Shown: piece by piece, positions 49,265-57,669 of the stretch
Layout of the letters: every line of letters begins with the position of its first letter
Position numbering within the stretch: position 1 is the first letter of the stretch
Source: Fructobacillus evanidus
GTDB lineage: Bacteria; Bacillota; Bacilli; Lactobacillales; Lactobacillaceae
Direction of reading: 5' to 3'
NCBI RefSeq assembly: GCF_963580165.1
Contig: NZ_CAUZLM010000009.1
Location: forward strand, 1 to 57,780
Length of the DNA: 57,780 nt
Program-made: the position numbers and the translations under genes
Notes under the pieces: model-generated
The model's input: the letters and a program-made list of their open reading frames with translations, nothing else
Told to the model about the DNA's origin: nothing
The model's database searches: none

Positions 49265-51118
49265 TTAATTACCGCGGGCATACTTTTCATCATCGTCCGT
49301 CTGCAAAACAGCCATAAAGGCTTCTTGCGGAACAGTAACCGTTCCCACAGCTTTCATCCGGGCCTTACCACGCTTTTGCTTATCCAAAAGCTTGGCTCGA
49401 CGATCAGGATCACCCGTGTGAATCTTTGAAGTAACATCCTTGCGGTAAGCCTTGATGTTTGTTCGGGCCAAAATCTTGTTTCCAATTGCGGCTTGGACTG
49501 GAATTTCAAAGTTTTGTCTTGGAATGATTTCCTTCAATTTCGAAGTTATCACACGACCGCGTTCTGCCGCAAAATCGCGATGAACGATAAAGGACAAGGC
49601 ATCAACCTTTTCAGAATTCAAAAGAATATCAATCTTGACCAAATCAGCTGGACGATAGCCATCGATTTCATAATCCAAGGAAGCATAGCCGCGCGTTGAT
49701 GATTTCAACTTGTCAAAGAAATTAAAGATAATTTCAGAAAGCGGCAAATAATACTTAACGTTGACCCGATTTTCATCCAGGTATTCCATCGTATCGAATT
49801 CGCCACGCTTGCGTTGGGCTAATTCCATCACCGCCCCAACATATTCGTTTGGAACCATGATATTGCCATGAATAAATGGTTCTTCAATCATTTTGATTTG
49901 TTGGCTTTCCGGCAATTCAGATGGATTTTCAATCATCAAGACTTCACCGTCAACCGTTGTGACCCGGTAAGTAACAGATGGTGCCGTTGTTACCAAGTCC
50001 AAATCGAACTCACGTTCCAACCGCTCTTGAATAACATCCATGTGCAAGAGGCCAAGGAACCCAACTCGGTAACCAAAGCCCAAGGCTTGCGACGTTTCAG
50101 GTTCAAAAGTCAGCGCAGCATCGTTTAACTGCAACTTTTCCAATGCTTCTCGTAAGTCACCGTACTTGGCATTATCCGAAGGATATAATCCCGAATAAAC
50201 CATGGGTGTCATTGGCTGATAACCAGGGAGTGGCTCATCAGCCGGATTGTCGACCAACGTCACCGTATCTCCTGAATGCGTGGTCTGAATGTCCTTAATC
50301 GATGCCGTCAAGTAGCCAACATCACCGGCCATCAAGTAATCACGCTTTTGGGCATCCGGTGACATCACACCGACTTCTGTCACTTCGTATTCCGCCCCGG
50401 TGTTCATCATCTTCACCCGGTCACCAGGCTTAACAACCCCCTCACGAACTCGCAAGTTGACCACAACACCACGATAAGCATCGTACTGCGAGTCAAAAAT
50501 CAAAGCCCGTAATGGTGCTTCAAGGTCGCCATCCGGCGCTGGAAAATCAGAAACAATCCGTTCCAAGAGTTCAGGAATGCCGATTCCCTGCTTAGCCGAC
50601 ACTAAGACGGCATCAGAGGCATCAAGACCAATCACATCCTCAATTTCGCCCTTGACCTTTTCTGGATCAGCAGCAGGCAAATCGATTTTATTGATAACCG
50701 GTAAGATTTCAAGATTGTTATCAATCGCCAAATAAACATTCGCTAATGTTTGAGCTTCCACTCCCTGGGCCGCATCGACCACTAAGATGGCCCCTTCCGC
50801 CGCCGCCAAAGACCGTGAAACTTCATAAGAGAAGTCCACGTGCCCCGGTGTATCAATCAAATGAAAGATATAGGTTTCGCCATCATTAACCTTGTAATGA
50901 ACCTCGACCGCATTTAACTTAATGGTAATCCCGCGCTCCCGTTCCAAATCCATGGTATCCAGCAGCTGGTTTTGCATATCACGTTCGGCCACCGTTTGGG
51001 TCTGTTCCAAAATCCGGTCGGCAATTGTCGACTTTCCGTGGTCGATATGGGCCACAATGGAAAAGTTTCGAATGCGCTTTTGCCGTTCTTTTAATTCTTC
51101 TAAAGTAAAATCTGCCAT
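49265..51118 (-). CDS. lepA: Elongation factor 4 (LepA)
   Basis: A 617-residue translational GTPase that assists ribosome biogenesis and rescues stalled elongation. G1 AHIDHGKSTIADRIL (about residues 22-36), switch II DTPGHVDF, and G4 NKIDLP are intact, followed by domains II, III and V and the unique C-terminal domain ending IPVPQEAF-like. AGGAT lies 5 nt before the ATG. A TTTGTT-17-TAAAAT promoter candidate stands at 51156-51184. It is a single-gene unit. Confidence 0.97.
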   Translation of the reverse strand: MADFTLEELKERQKRIRNFSIVAHIDHGKSTIADRILEQTQTVAERDMQNQLLDTMDLERERGITIKLNAVEVHYKVNDGETYIFHLIDTPGHVDFSYEVSRSLAAAEGAILVVDAAQGVEAQTLANVYLAIDNNLEILPVINKIDLPAADPEKVKGEIEDVIGLDASDAVLVSAKQGIGIPELLERIVSDFPAPDGDLEAPLRALIFDSQYDAYRGVVVNLRVREGVVKPGDRVKMMNTGAEYEVTEVGVMSPDAQKRDYLMAGDVGYLTASIKDIQTTHSGDTVTLVDNPADEPLPGYQPMTPMVYSGLYPSDNAKYGDLREALEKLQLNDAALTFEPETSQALGFGYRVGFLGLLHMDVIQERLEREFDLDLVTTAPSVTYRVTTVDGEVLMIENPSELPESQQIKMIEEPFIHGNIMVPNEYVGAVMELAQRKRGEFDTMEYLDENRVNVKYYLPLSEIIFNFFDKLKSSTRGYASLDYEIDGYRPADLVKIDILLNSEKVDALSFIVHRDFAAERGRVITSKLKEIIPRQNFEIPVQAAIGNKILARTNIKAYRKDVTSKIHTGDPDRRAKLLDKQKRGKARMKAVGTVTVPQEAFMAVLQTDDDEKYARGN

Positions 51119-51367
51119 GAATATCCTGCTTTTTTAGAGTCTGTACTTACTGTCCATTTTACAGGAAAACCCTGATGAAACAAAGAGTTATTCTTGCTTT
51201 GCCTTGAAGCCTGCAACATTAAAAAGATATCCACCCAGTCGACCCACCCATCAAGCAACAATACTTCGGCTAATTTTTTGCGGTATTTCTAACCTTTTTA
51301 TCCACATAAAAAACAGGGAGAAGTTATTCTCACCTGTTTTTCTTGTCAAGTTAACTTATAAGTCTAC
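51119..51367. other. Intergenic gap glyS/lepA
   Basis: Holds the glyS terminator (AAAACAGG/CCTGTTTT arms at 51307-51342) and a weak lepA promoter. No gene or other structure is evident in the rest. Confidence 0.5.
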
Positions 51368-53425
51368 TTATTTAATCACAATTTGTTCAATATCACCCAG
51401 ACCAGCAATCAACTTATCCAAGGCATTCAACTGTGCATAACGGTTATTCTTAATTGCCTTTTTCTTGTCATTAACCAATGTGTTTTCAAAGTAAGCAGCG
51501 ATTGGTTCCTGCAATGTAGCCAACGCTTGATACAATGCTTCCGCACCCTGATTTTCCAATTCGGCCAAGTTCAAATTCTTACTTGCTTCGTACAAAGCCT
51601 TTTCTTGGTCGTTCTCAAGCAAGTCTGGCTTAACAGCAGCCTCAATTCGTTCCTTACTTGCCAAGCGGCTTACCCGAGACAAGGCTTCCATCACATCGCG
51701 GAAGTTTGCATCCTTTGAATGCTTTGCCAAGACTTCTGTTCGATCAGCCACGTAAACCAAATCACCGGTGACCACGTTAGCCGTTCCAGCTGAAACAATA
51801 TCCGAACGAACACCGGCATCTGCGGCCTGCTTCTTGACACGGTCCGTCAAGAAGGTAATGACCTGTGCCAAATCAGCATCGGCTACGTCCTTGTTTTGGT
51901 CCTTGAAGTTCGCCAAGACGGACAACAAATCTAAGTGCCAGTCATGCGCTTCCAGTGTCCGAACAACTCCAGTTGCTGCTCGACGCAAACCATAAGGGTC
52001 GTTGGCACCAGAAGGAATCAAATCGGCCGCAAAGAAGGTCACGATGGAATCGAGCTTATCGGCAACAGCCAATACCGCTCCAATTTTTGAATCAGCGACT
52101 TCACCAGTGGCTGAAGTTGGCAAATAGTGTTCCAAAATCGCATGGGCAACAACATCATTTTCACCAAAGAGCTTGGCGTAATGTTCACCCATCACACCCT
52201 GCAATTCGTCAAATTCGCCGACCATACCGGTCATCAAATCGAACTTATAAATTTCAGTAGCCCGGTTCAAATCAGACAGCTCTTCATATGACAGACCCAG
52301 CGCCTGGCCTAATTGGCCAGCCAAAGCCCGTACACGAACCATGTGTTCGTAGACAGTACCAATCTTCTCATGGAAGACTAGTTTCTTCACGCGGTCCATG
52401 TAGTCATCAATCGACTTTTGTTGGTCTTCCTGGTAGAAGAAGACAGCGTCTTCCAAACGAGCAACCAAAACTTTTTCGTTTCCAGCGACAACGTTGGCCA
52501 AGTTTTCTTCGTTCCCATTGCGGACAGAAAGAAAGTGTGGCAATAAGTCACCCTGATCATCCGTCACAAAGAAGAAACGCTGGTGGTCACGCATCGAAGT
52601 CACCAAGACTTCCTTTGGTAACTCCAAGTACTTTTGGTCAAAGTTCCCGGCAAAGGCTGTTGGCCATTCAACGATATTGTTAACTTCTTCCAAAAGGTCT
52701 TGCGCTTGATCAGTCGTCAAGTCCAAGTGCCAATTTTGGTCCTGGGCAATCTTTTCCAACTGTGCTTGAATTGTCGCCTTGCGCTTGGCTGCATCAGCCA
52801 TAACAAAGGCATCCTGCATTGTCTGTTCGTAATCAGTAGCACTCGCAATTGTCACGTTTTCCGTTGATAGGAAGCGATGGCCACGAGTTGTTTGACCTGT
52901 TGGAACGTCCAAAACAGAAAAATCAACTACATCCTGGTCCAAAAGTGCCACTAACCAGCGGATTGGACGGATGTAAGAGAAGCTATGATTACCCCACTTC
53001 ATGTAAGTTGAGAAGGTCATTTTTTCAACAACCTCAGCACCCAACTTTGCTAAAATTTCAGCAGCTGGCACACCAGCAATTTCAGTTTTGGCCCACAAGT
53101 AGCCGTCTTTTTCAATCAAGGCTTCCGGTGTGGTCTTCTGTCCACGAGCAAATCCCTGAGCAGCCTTTGACCAGTCACCGTTTTCGTCCTTGGCACGATC
53201 AACGGCTGGGCCACGTTTTTCTTCTTCAACGGCCTTTGAACCAGCTGCCAAACCAGTCAATTCAACAGCCAAACGCCGTGGTGTTGAGAATGGCTTCATT
53301 TCTTCATAATCAAGCCGGTGTTCGTCTAAGAAATCAGAAACTCGGTCGACTAACTGCTTTTCAGAACTCGTTACCAAGTGGGCTGGCATTTCTTCCAAAC
53401 CAATTTCTAAAATAAAATCTGCCAT
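51368..53425 (-). CDS. glyS: Glycyl-tRNA synthetase beta subunit
   Basis: A 685-residue subunit of the bacterial alpha2beta2 glycyl-tRNA synthetase. It starts FILEIGLEEMPAHLV and includes STPRRLAVELTGLA, FSYIRPIRWLVALLD and RDHQRFFFV, all hallmarks of the tRNA_synt_2f family. The C-terminal part is the helical DALR-type tRNA-binding region. The start ATG shares a base with the glyQ stop (TAATG), giving coupled translation and matched stoichiometry. Last gene of the T-box operon. Confidence 0.97.
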   Translation of the reverse strand: MADFILEIGLEEMPAHLVTSSEKQLVDRVSDFLDEHRLDYEEMKPFSTPRRLAVELTGLAAGSKAVEEEKRGPAVDRAKDENGDWSKAAQGFARGQKTTPEALIEKDGYLWAKTEIAGVPAAEILAKLGAEVVEKMTFSTYMKWGNHSFSYIRPIRWLVALLDQDVVDFSVLDVPTGQTTRGHRFLSTENVTIASATDYEQTMQDAFVMADAAKRKATIQAQLEKIAQDQNWHLDLTTDQAQDLLEEVNNIVEWPTAFAGNFDQKYLELPKEVLVTSMRDHQRFFFVTDDQGDLLPHFLSVRNGNEENLANVVAGNEKVLVARLEDAVFFYQEDQQKSIDDYMDRVKKLVFHEKIGTVYEHMVRVRALAGQLGQALGLSYEELSDLNRATEIYKFDLMTGMVGEFDELQGVMGEHYAKLFGENDVVAHAILEHYLPTSATGEVADSKIGAVLAVADKLDSIVTFFAADLIPSGANDPYGLRRAATGVVRTLEAHDWHLDLLSVLANFKDQNKDVADADLAQVITFLTDRVKKQAADAGVRSDIVSAGTANVVTGDLVYVADRTEVLAKHSKDANFRDVMEALSRVSRLASKERIEAAVKPDLLENDQEKALYEASKNLNLAELENQGAEALYQALATLQEPIAAYFENTLVNDKKKAIKNNRYAQLNALDKLIAGLGDIEQIVIK

Positions 53426-54372
53426 TAGTCCTGATCCTCCTTCTTGGCGTACTTTCCCTTAGTACCCAAGTACTTTTCACGTAATGCTTCATCCTTCAAC
53501 AATGGGAAGCCAAGCTTAGCTCGTTCTTCGATAAAGACCTTTGAAACCTTCCGAGCCATTGTCCGAATTCGGTGCAAATAACCAGCTCGTTCCGTAACGG
53601 AAACCGTTCCTCGGGCATCCAACAAGTTAAAGGTATGAGAAGACTTCAAAATATAGTCATAAGCTGGGTGAACCAAGCCCAATTCCAAATTGTGCTGAGC
53701 TTCCTTTTCAAAATCATCAAAATGTTGGAGCAACATTTCCTGATTTGACTCCTCAAAGGCATACTTTGAGTGTTCGTATTCTGGTTCTTTGAAAATATCA
53801 CCATACAAAACGCCATGGCCCCATTCCAAATCGTAAACCGTTGGCACGTCTTGGATGTAAGAAGCAAGTCGTTCCAAACCATAGGTAATTTCAGCCGTAA
53901 CGGAATCAACTTCGATTCCACCGACTTGTTGGAAATAAGTGAACTGAGTAACCTCCATCCCGTCCAGCCAAACTTCCCAACCGATTCCGGCAGCACCCAT
54001 TGAAGGGTTTTCCCAATTATCTTCAACGAAACGAATATCGTGTTCCAATGGCTTAATACCCAAAGCTTCCAAAGAAGCCAGGTACAATTCCTGAATGTTG
54101 TCAGGTGAAGGCTTCATTACCACCTGGAATTGGTGGTGTTGGAACAAACGGTTGGGGTTGTCGCCATAACGGCCATCGGCTGGTCGCCGTGATGGCTGAA
54201 CATAGGCTGCTCGCCAAGGTTCTGGACCATTAGCGCGTAAGAAGGTATAAGGGCTTTGAGTTCCCGCTCCGACTTCGTTATCGTAAGCCTGCATCAAGTT
54301 AGCGCCCTTTTCGGCCCAAAACTCTTGCAGTGTCAAAATAATGTCTTGTACTGATAGTTTTTCACTGGACAT
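53425..54372 (-). CDS. glyQ: Glycyl-tRNA synthetase alpha subunit
   Basis: A 315-residue catalytic subunit forming glycyl-adenylate. The class II motifs include AGTQSPYTFLRANGPEPW (about residues 33-50), AAYVQPSRRPADGRYGDNPNR and IGWEVWLDGMEVTQFTYFQQ. Length is standard. AAAGGA lies before the ATG. It follows the DUF2130 gene by 52 bp without a terminator, so it should be under the upstream T-box. A weak internal promoter (TTTAAT box) in the gap cannot be excluded. Confidence 0.97.
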   Translation of the reverse strand: MSSEKLSVQDIILTLQEFWAEKGANLMQAYDNEVGAGTQSPYTFLRANGPEPWRAAYVQPSRRPADGRYGDNPNRLFQHHQFQVVMKPSPDNIQELYLASLEALGIKPLEHDIRFVEDNWENPSMGAAGIGWEVWLDGMEVTQFTYFQQVGGIEVDSVTAEITYGLERLASYIQDVPTVYDLEWGHGVLYGDIFKEPEYEHSKYAFEESNQEMLLQHFDDFEKEAQHNLELGLVHPAYDYILKSSHTFNLLDARGTVSVTERAGYLHRIRTMARKVSKVFIEERAKLGFPLLKDEALREKYLGTKGKYAKKEDQD

Positions 54373-54424
54373 AAGTCTTTCCTTTATTCTTTCATCATTA
54401 AAGTTTTAAAACGCTGTGACGAAT

Positions 54425-56026
54425 TTACGGCTTTCCTTCACCGCCTTGGTCTGCTTTTAAATCAGCGAACTTCGCCGTCATGGTTAGATTATCCTTCGTC
54501 AATTTTTTGACGGTCAAATCCTCCAACTTATTGTTAGCGAGACGAATCTGATTTTCAGAAGTCGTCAGGCTCTTTTTCACGTTTTCCATCTGGCTAATCG
54601 CCCGGTCAATCTGTTCGATTGCCTTCTGGAAGTTGCTCGAGTAGGAATTATAGTTTTTGGCAAAGCGGTCTTTGAAGGCCGTGATGTTATCTTCGAAATT
54701 GGTAATATCAATGTTTTGCTCTTGTTCTTCTTTCAAAGCCCGCCGGTACTGGAGCGAATCCAAGGCTGCGTTGCGCAAGAGGCCGATAAAATGGACAAAG
54801 AATTGAGGTCGAATCACGTACATTTTCTCGTAATCCGGCACCTGAACAATTCCGGTATTATAGTACTCGTTATCGGCCTCCAGCATCGAAACCAAAACGG
54901 CATATTCCGTCTTCTTTTCCCTGCGGTCCTTATCAAGTTCCTTAAAAAAATCAGCGTTCTTATGCTTCTTTTCAGTCGCGTCCGCCTCATTTTTCATATC
55001 AAACATAATCGAAATAAATTCAACATCATCTTGAGAATCACGGAAGATAAAATCACCCTTCGAGCCGGATTGTTTTGAAACCTCATTGTCCTTCTCAAAG
55101 TAGGCGTTAGGAAACGCGTAGGGACGAATCTTATTGAATTCCTGGTGAGCGTAAACTTCCAGGCTTTCACCAATCTCCTTGGTTGACTGCCGAGCCTTAA
55201 AGTCCTTATAGAACTCGACTTGCTCCTGAGCCGCCTGCAATTGCGCATCGTAGTCCGACTTCACCTTCGCCAAGGCTAGTTCTTGGTCGCGACCCTGATT
55301 TTCAACCTGATTTTTCAAATCGGCCAGTTGCTTTTCTAGTTCCTGTCGATTCTGACCGGCCTGGTCCTTTTCAGCCTGGTAGGTGCTCTGCAGGCTTTCC
55401 TTTTGTTCAGCCAGCGCCAGTGCCTTGTTAGCAGCTTCCTGGTCCTTAAACGCATCCAGCTGTGACCGTAACTGCGTCAGTTGCTCTTGCAGCTCCGTCT
55501 TTTCTTTTTGGGCCGCATCCTTCTCAGCTTGCTTAGCCTTCTCCAGCGCTAAATCAGATTTTTGCTTTTCCTGGTCCAACTGTGCTTGAAGTTGCAGCAA
55601 TTGGTCATGCAACTGATTTTGCTCTTTTTGGGGCGCATCCTTTTCAGCCTGCTTGGCCTTTTCCAGTGTAAAATCAGCCTTCTGCTTTTCCTGGTCCAAC
55701 TGCGCTTGCAGCTGGGTCAATTGATCATGCAACTGATTTTGTTCCTTTTGCGCCGCATCTTTCTCAGCCTGCTTAGCCTTCTCCAGTGCTAAATCAGCCT
55801 TCTGCTTTTCCTGGTCAATTTGTGCCTTGACCAGGTCTTGCTGACTCTTTTCCCAATCGACCTTTTCCTGAGCTATTTTCTCATCAATGGCCGTTTGCAC
55901 AGCCACCCCCAGTTGACTAGTATCAACTTGGAGCTCGTCTTTCAAATCCAGGGTATCACCAGCATGGCCATCCTCGTTTAAAACTAAAACCGTGTCCGAC
56001 TCCAAATGATACTTCAGCTTTGCCAT
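54425..56026 (-). CDS. DUF2130 protein: long coiled coil plus nuclease-like domain
   Basis: A 533-residue cytosolic protein. Residues 1-50 form a small N-terminal domain. About 50-275 are a highly charged coiled coil containing three near-identical 40-residue repeats (71-110, 111-150, 151-190). About 276-520 match DUF2130, with GDFIFRD (Asp325), FDMKNE (Asp343, Lys345) and Glu287/Glu290, a spacing like the PD-(D/E)XK nuclease core. A second helical region follows. The biochemical function is unknown. The start ATG at 56026 has AAGGAGG. It lies directly behind a T-box leader and directly before glyQ. Confidence 0.88.
   Translation of the reverse strand: MAKLKYHLESDTVLVLNEDGHAGDTLDLKDELQVDTSQLGVAVQTAIDEKIAQEKVDWEKSQQDLVKAQIDQEKQKADLALEKAKQAEKDAAQKEQNQLHDQLTQLQAQLDQEKQKADFTLEKAKQAEKDAPQKEQNQLHDQLLQLQAQLDQEKQKSDLALEKAKQAEKDAAQKEKTELQEQLTQLRSQLDAFKDQEAANKALALAEQKESLQSTYQAEKDQAGQNRQELEKQLADLKNQVENQGRDQELALAKVKSDYDAQLQAAQEQVEFYKDFKARQSTKEIGESLEVYAHQEFNKIRPYAFPNAYFEKDNEVSKQSGSKGDFIFRDSQDDVEFISIMFDMKNEADATEKKHKNADFFKELDKDRREKKTEYAVLVSMLEADNEYYNTGIVQVPDYEKMYVIRPQFFVHFIGLLRNAALDSLQYRRALKEEQEQNIDITNFEDNITAFKDRFAKNYNSYSSNFQKAIEQIDRAISQMENVKKSLTTSENQIRLANNKLEDLTVKKLTKDNLTMTAKFADLKADQGGEGKP
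55457..55816 (-). repeat. Three tandem 120-bp repeats in the DUF2130 gene
   Basis: Each unit encodes 40 residues beginning DQEKQKADLALEKAKQAEKD and ending QLQAQL. The three copies differ at a few codons, and DNA identity is high. In frame, so copy-number change would keep the protein intact. Confidence 0.9.
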
Positions 56027-56045
56027 AAAGTCCTCCTTATCCGAC

Positions 56046-56203
56046 AAAAAAACCGCGGTTAACAGCCCCAATGTCAAAATTTGACATCAGGACGCTAACG
56101 CGCGGTTCCACCTGATTTCCAACGGCCAATTGCTCAGTCGTTGACACTTTCACGGTTCTCAGCTCACCGGGTGCCAAACCGGGTCAAAACTTTAAACTAA
56201 TCT
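56046..56203 (-). ncRNA. T-box leader (probably tRNA-Gly) of the DUF2130-glyQS operon
   Basis: The conserved core AGGTGGAACCGCG lies at 56114-56102. CAGG and CCUG arms around it form the antiterminator with the UGGAACC bulge. The competing terminator pairs AACCGCG with CGCGGTT followed by T7 (56051-56045). The stem I distal loop CGGUGAGCUGAGAACCG is recognisable. In T-boxes the bulge UGGN pairs with the tRNA acceptor; UGGA calls for discriminator U73, as in bacterial tRNA-Gly. A GGC codon (56175-56173) is a specifier candidate, but I cannot place it in the standard loop. Stem I looks shorter than usual. Confidence 0.88.
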
Positions 56204-56209
56204 ATCCAT

Positions 56210-56238
56210 ATTATGCCGATTTTTCTGAAAAAGGTCAA
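56210..56238 (-). promoter_or_regulatory. Promoter of the T-box operon
   Basis: TTGACC (56233-56238), a 17-bp spacer and CATAAT (56210-56215), predicting a transcript start near 56203 at the 5' end of the T-box. Confidence 0.72.
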
Positions 56239-56260
56239 GAAAAAAATCGTTAAAAATAGA

Positions 56261-56294
56261 AAAAGCTCGCCAGCCAAATGACTTGCAAGCCTTT
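56261..56294 (-). terminator. Terminator after frr
   Basis: AAAGGCTTGC pairs with GCGAGCTTTT (with G-U pairs), followed by a T-rich tail on the minus strand. It separates frr from the T-box promoter. Confidence 0.7.
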
Positions 56295-56322
56295 ACAACA
56301 ATCATCTTTGACCTAACAGTCC

Positions 56323-56868
56323 TTAGATCTTCAACAATTCTTTTTCTTTTTCCGCAGCAATTCCATCAATTGCCTTGGTGTTTTCGTCCGTCAACTTTTG
56401 AGCTTGGTCTTCAGCATCATGGACTTGATCTTCGGTCATTTCTTTGTCCTTCTTGATGGCATCCATGGCATCACGACGAACATTACGAACGGCAACCTTC
56501 GCCTTTTCGGCTTCGGCCTTAACGTCCTTAGCCAATTCCTTACGACGTTCTTCCGTCATCTGTGGAATGGCCAAACGGACAATATTACCGTCAGAAGCAG
56601 GGTTCAAGCCCAAATCAGAAACGTTAATCGCCGTCACGATTGCTTCCAAGGCGTTCTTGTCAAATGGTGTAATCAAAAGCAAGCGTGCTTCAGGTACTGA
56701 AATCGAAGCAACTTGGTTCAACGGTACCATCGCACCGTAATATTCTACTTCTACTCGGTCCAAAATACGGGGATTTGCTCGTCCCGTCCGAATTTCTGCT
56801 AATTCACGACGCAAAGCTTCTTGAGCGCCCTGCATCCGTTCTTTGGTACTTGTAAAATCAAAAGCCAT
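56323..56868 (-). CDS. frr: Ribosome recycling factor
   Basis: A 181-residue protein that, with EF-G, splits post-termination ribosomes. The two-domain tRNA-like shape is encoded by RTGRANPRILDRVEVEYYGAMVPLNQVASI (about residues 27-56), ITPFDKNALEAIVTAI and the C-terminal three-helix bundle with RNVRRDAMDAIKK. The start ATG overlaps the pyrH stop by one base (TAATG). pyrH-frr is a conserved pair, usually with tsf upstream; here an IS3-type element end lies upstream of pyrH instead. Confidence 0.97.
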   Translation of the reverse strand: MAFDFTSTKERMQGAQEALRRELAEIRTGRANPRILDRVEVEYYGAMVPLNQVASISVPEARLLLITPFDKNALEAIVTAINVSDLGLNPASDGNIVRLAIPQMTEERRKELAKDVKAEAEKAKVAVRNVRRDAMDAIKKDKEMTEDQVHDAEDQAQKLTDENTKAIDGIAAEKEKELLKI

Positions 56869-57593
56869 TATTTTTCTCCAGTCACTGTGGTTCCGATTGC
56901 CTCACCCTTGATGACCCGTTCGATGTTACCAGGTTGGTTCAAGTTAAAGACAACAAGTGGCATGTTATTTTCCATTGAGAGCGATGAAGCAGTTGAGTCC
57001 ATAACCTTCAAGCCCTTTTGAATGATATCCAAGTGCGTCAAAGTTGTAAACTTCTGGGCATCTGGGTTTGTATTTGGATCTGAATCATAAACACCATCAA
57101 CACCGTTCTTTGCCATCAAAATTGCATCGGCATTAATTTCGTTTGCCCGCAAAGCCGCAGTTGTGTCCGTTGAGAAGTATGGTGAACCAGTTCCTGCAGC
57201 AAAAATCACAATCCGACCCTTTTCAAGGTGACGAATAGCACGACCACGGATGTAAGGTTCCGCAATCTGTTGCATCGTAATCGCCGTTTGAACGCGAGTA
57301 TCAACGCCGGCCCGTTCCAAAGCATCTTGGAGGACTAAAGCATTCATGGTCGTTCCAAGCATTCCGGTATAATCGGCGCGTGACCGCTCCATCCCAACAC
57401 GGGCAGCGGGTTCACCACGCCATAGGTTACCGCCACCAACAACGATGGCAATTTGAGTGCCCATATCATGGACTGCCTTGATTTCCTTGGCAATTTGGGC
57501 GACTGTCTCCAGGTCAATCCCCTGACCCTTAGCACCAGCCAAGGCTTCGCCTGACAGCTTCATTAAAACTCTTTTATACTTTGTATCCGTCAT
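56868..57593 (-). CDS. pyrH: Uridylate kinase
   Basis: A 241-residue hexameric amino-acid-kinase-fold enzyme phosphorylating UMP. KLSGEALAG (about residues 12-20), VVGGGNLWRG (about 51-60), AGTGSPYFSTDTTAALRANE (about 132-151) and AKNGVDGVYDSDP are diagnostic. GAGG lies before the ATG. A TATAAT at 57620-57625 indicates its own promoter. The gene upstream is not rpsB-tsf within 100 bp, since the mobile element begins at 57670. Confidence 0.97.
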   Translation of the reverse strand: MTDTKYKRVLMKLSGEALAGAKGQGIDLETVAQIAKEIKAVHDMGTQIAIVVGGGNLWRGEPAARVGMERSRADYTGMLGTTMNALVLQDALERAGVDTRVQTAITMQQIAEPYIRGRAIRHLEKGRIVIFAAGTGSPYFSTDTTAALRANEINADAILMAKNGVDGVYDSDPNTNPDAQKFTTLTHLDIIQKGLKVMDSTASSLSMENNMPLVVFNLNQPGNIERVIKGEAIGTTVTGEK

Positions 57594-57619
57594 GGTTTTC
57601 CTCTTTCTTATCGCTATCT

Positions 57620-57625
57620 ATTATA
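57620..57625 (-). promoter_or_regulatory. pyrH -10 box
   Basis: A consensus TATAAT 26 bp before the pyrH start. No good -35 at 17 bp (GGAATT). It lies 44 bp from the IS terminus. Confidence 0.45.
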
Positions 57626-57669
57626 GCAAAAATGTAGTCATCAATTCCAAAAAAAAAAGCACCCAAATT

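Noticed and set aside
51204..51440. Small plus-strand open frame in the glyS/lepA gap
   Set aside because: No ribosome site; it runs through the glyS terminator and the glyS 3' end.
52849..53415. Long open frame on the plus strand opposite glyS (188 codons)
   Set aside because: It has no ribosome site or promoter, composition is that of an antisense shadow, and glyS is unambiguous.
55457..55816. Regular repeats as a possible CRISPR array
   Set aside because: The units are contiguous 120-bp coding repeats without spacers, and no cas genes are present.
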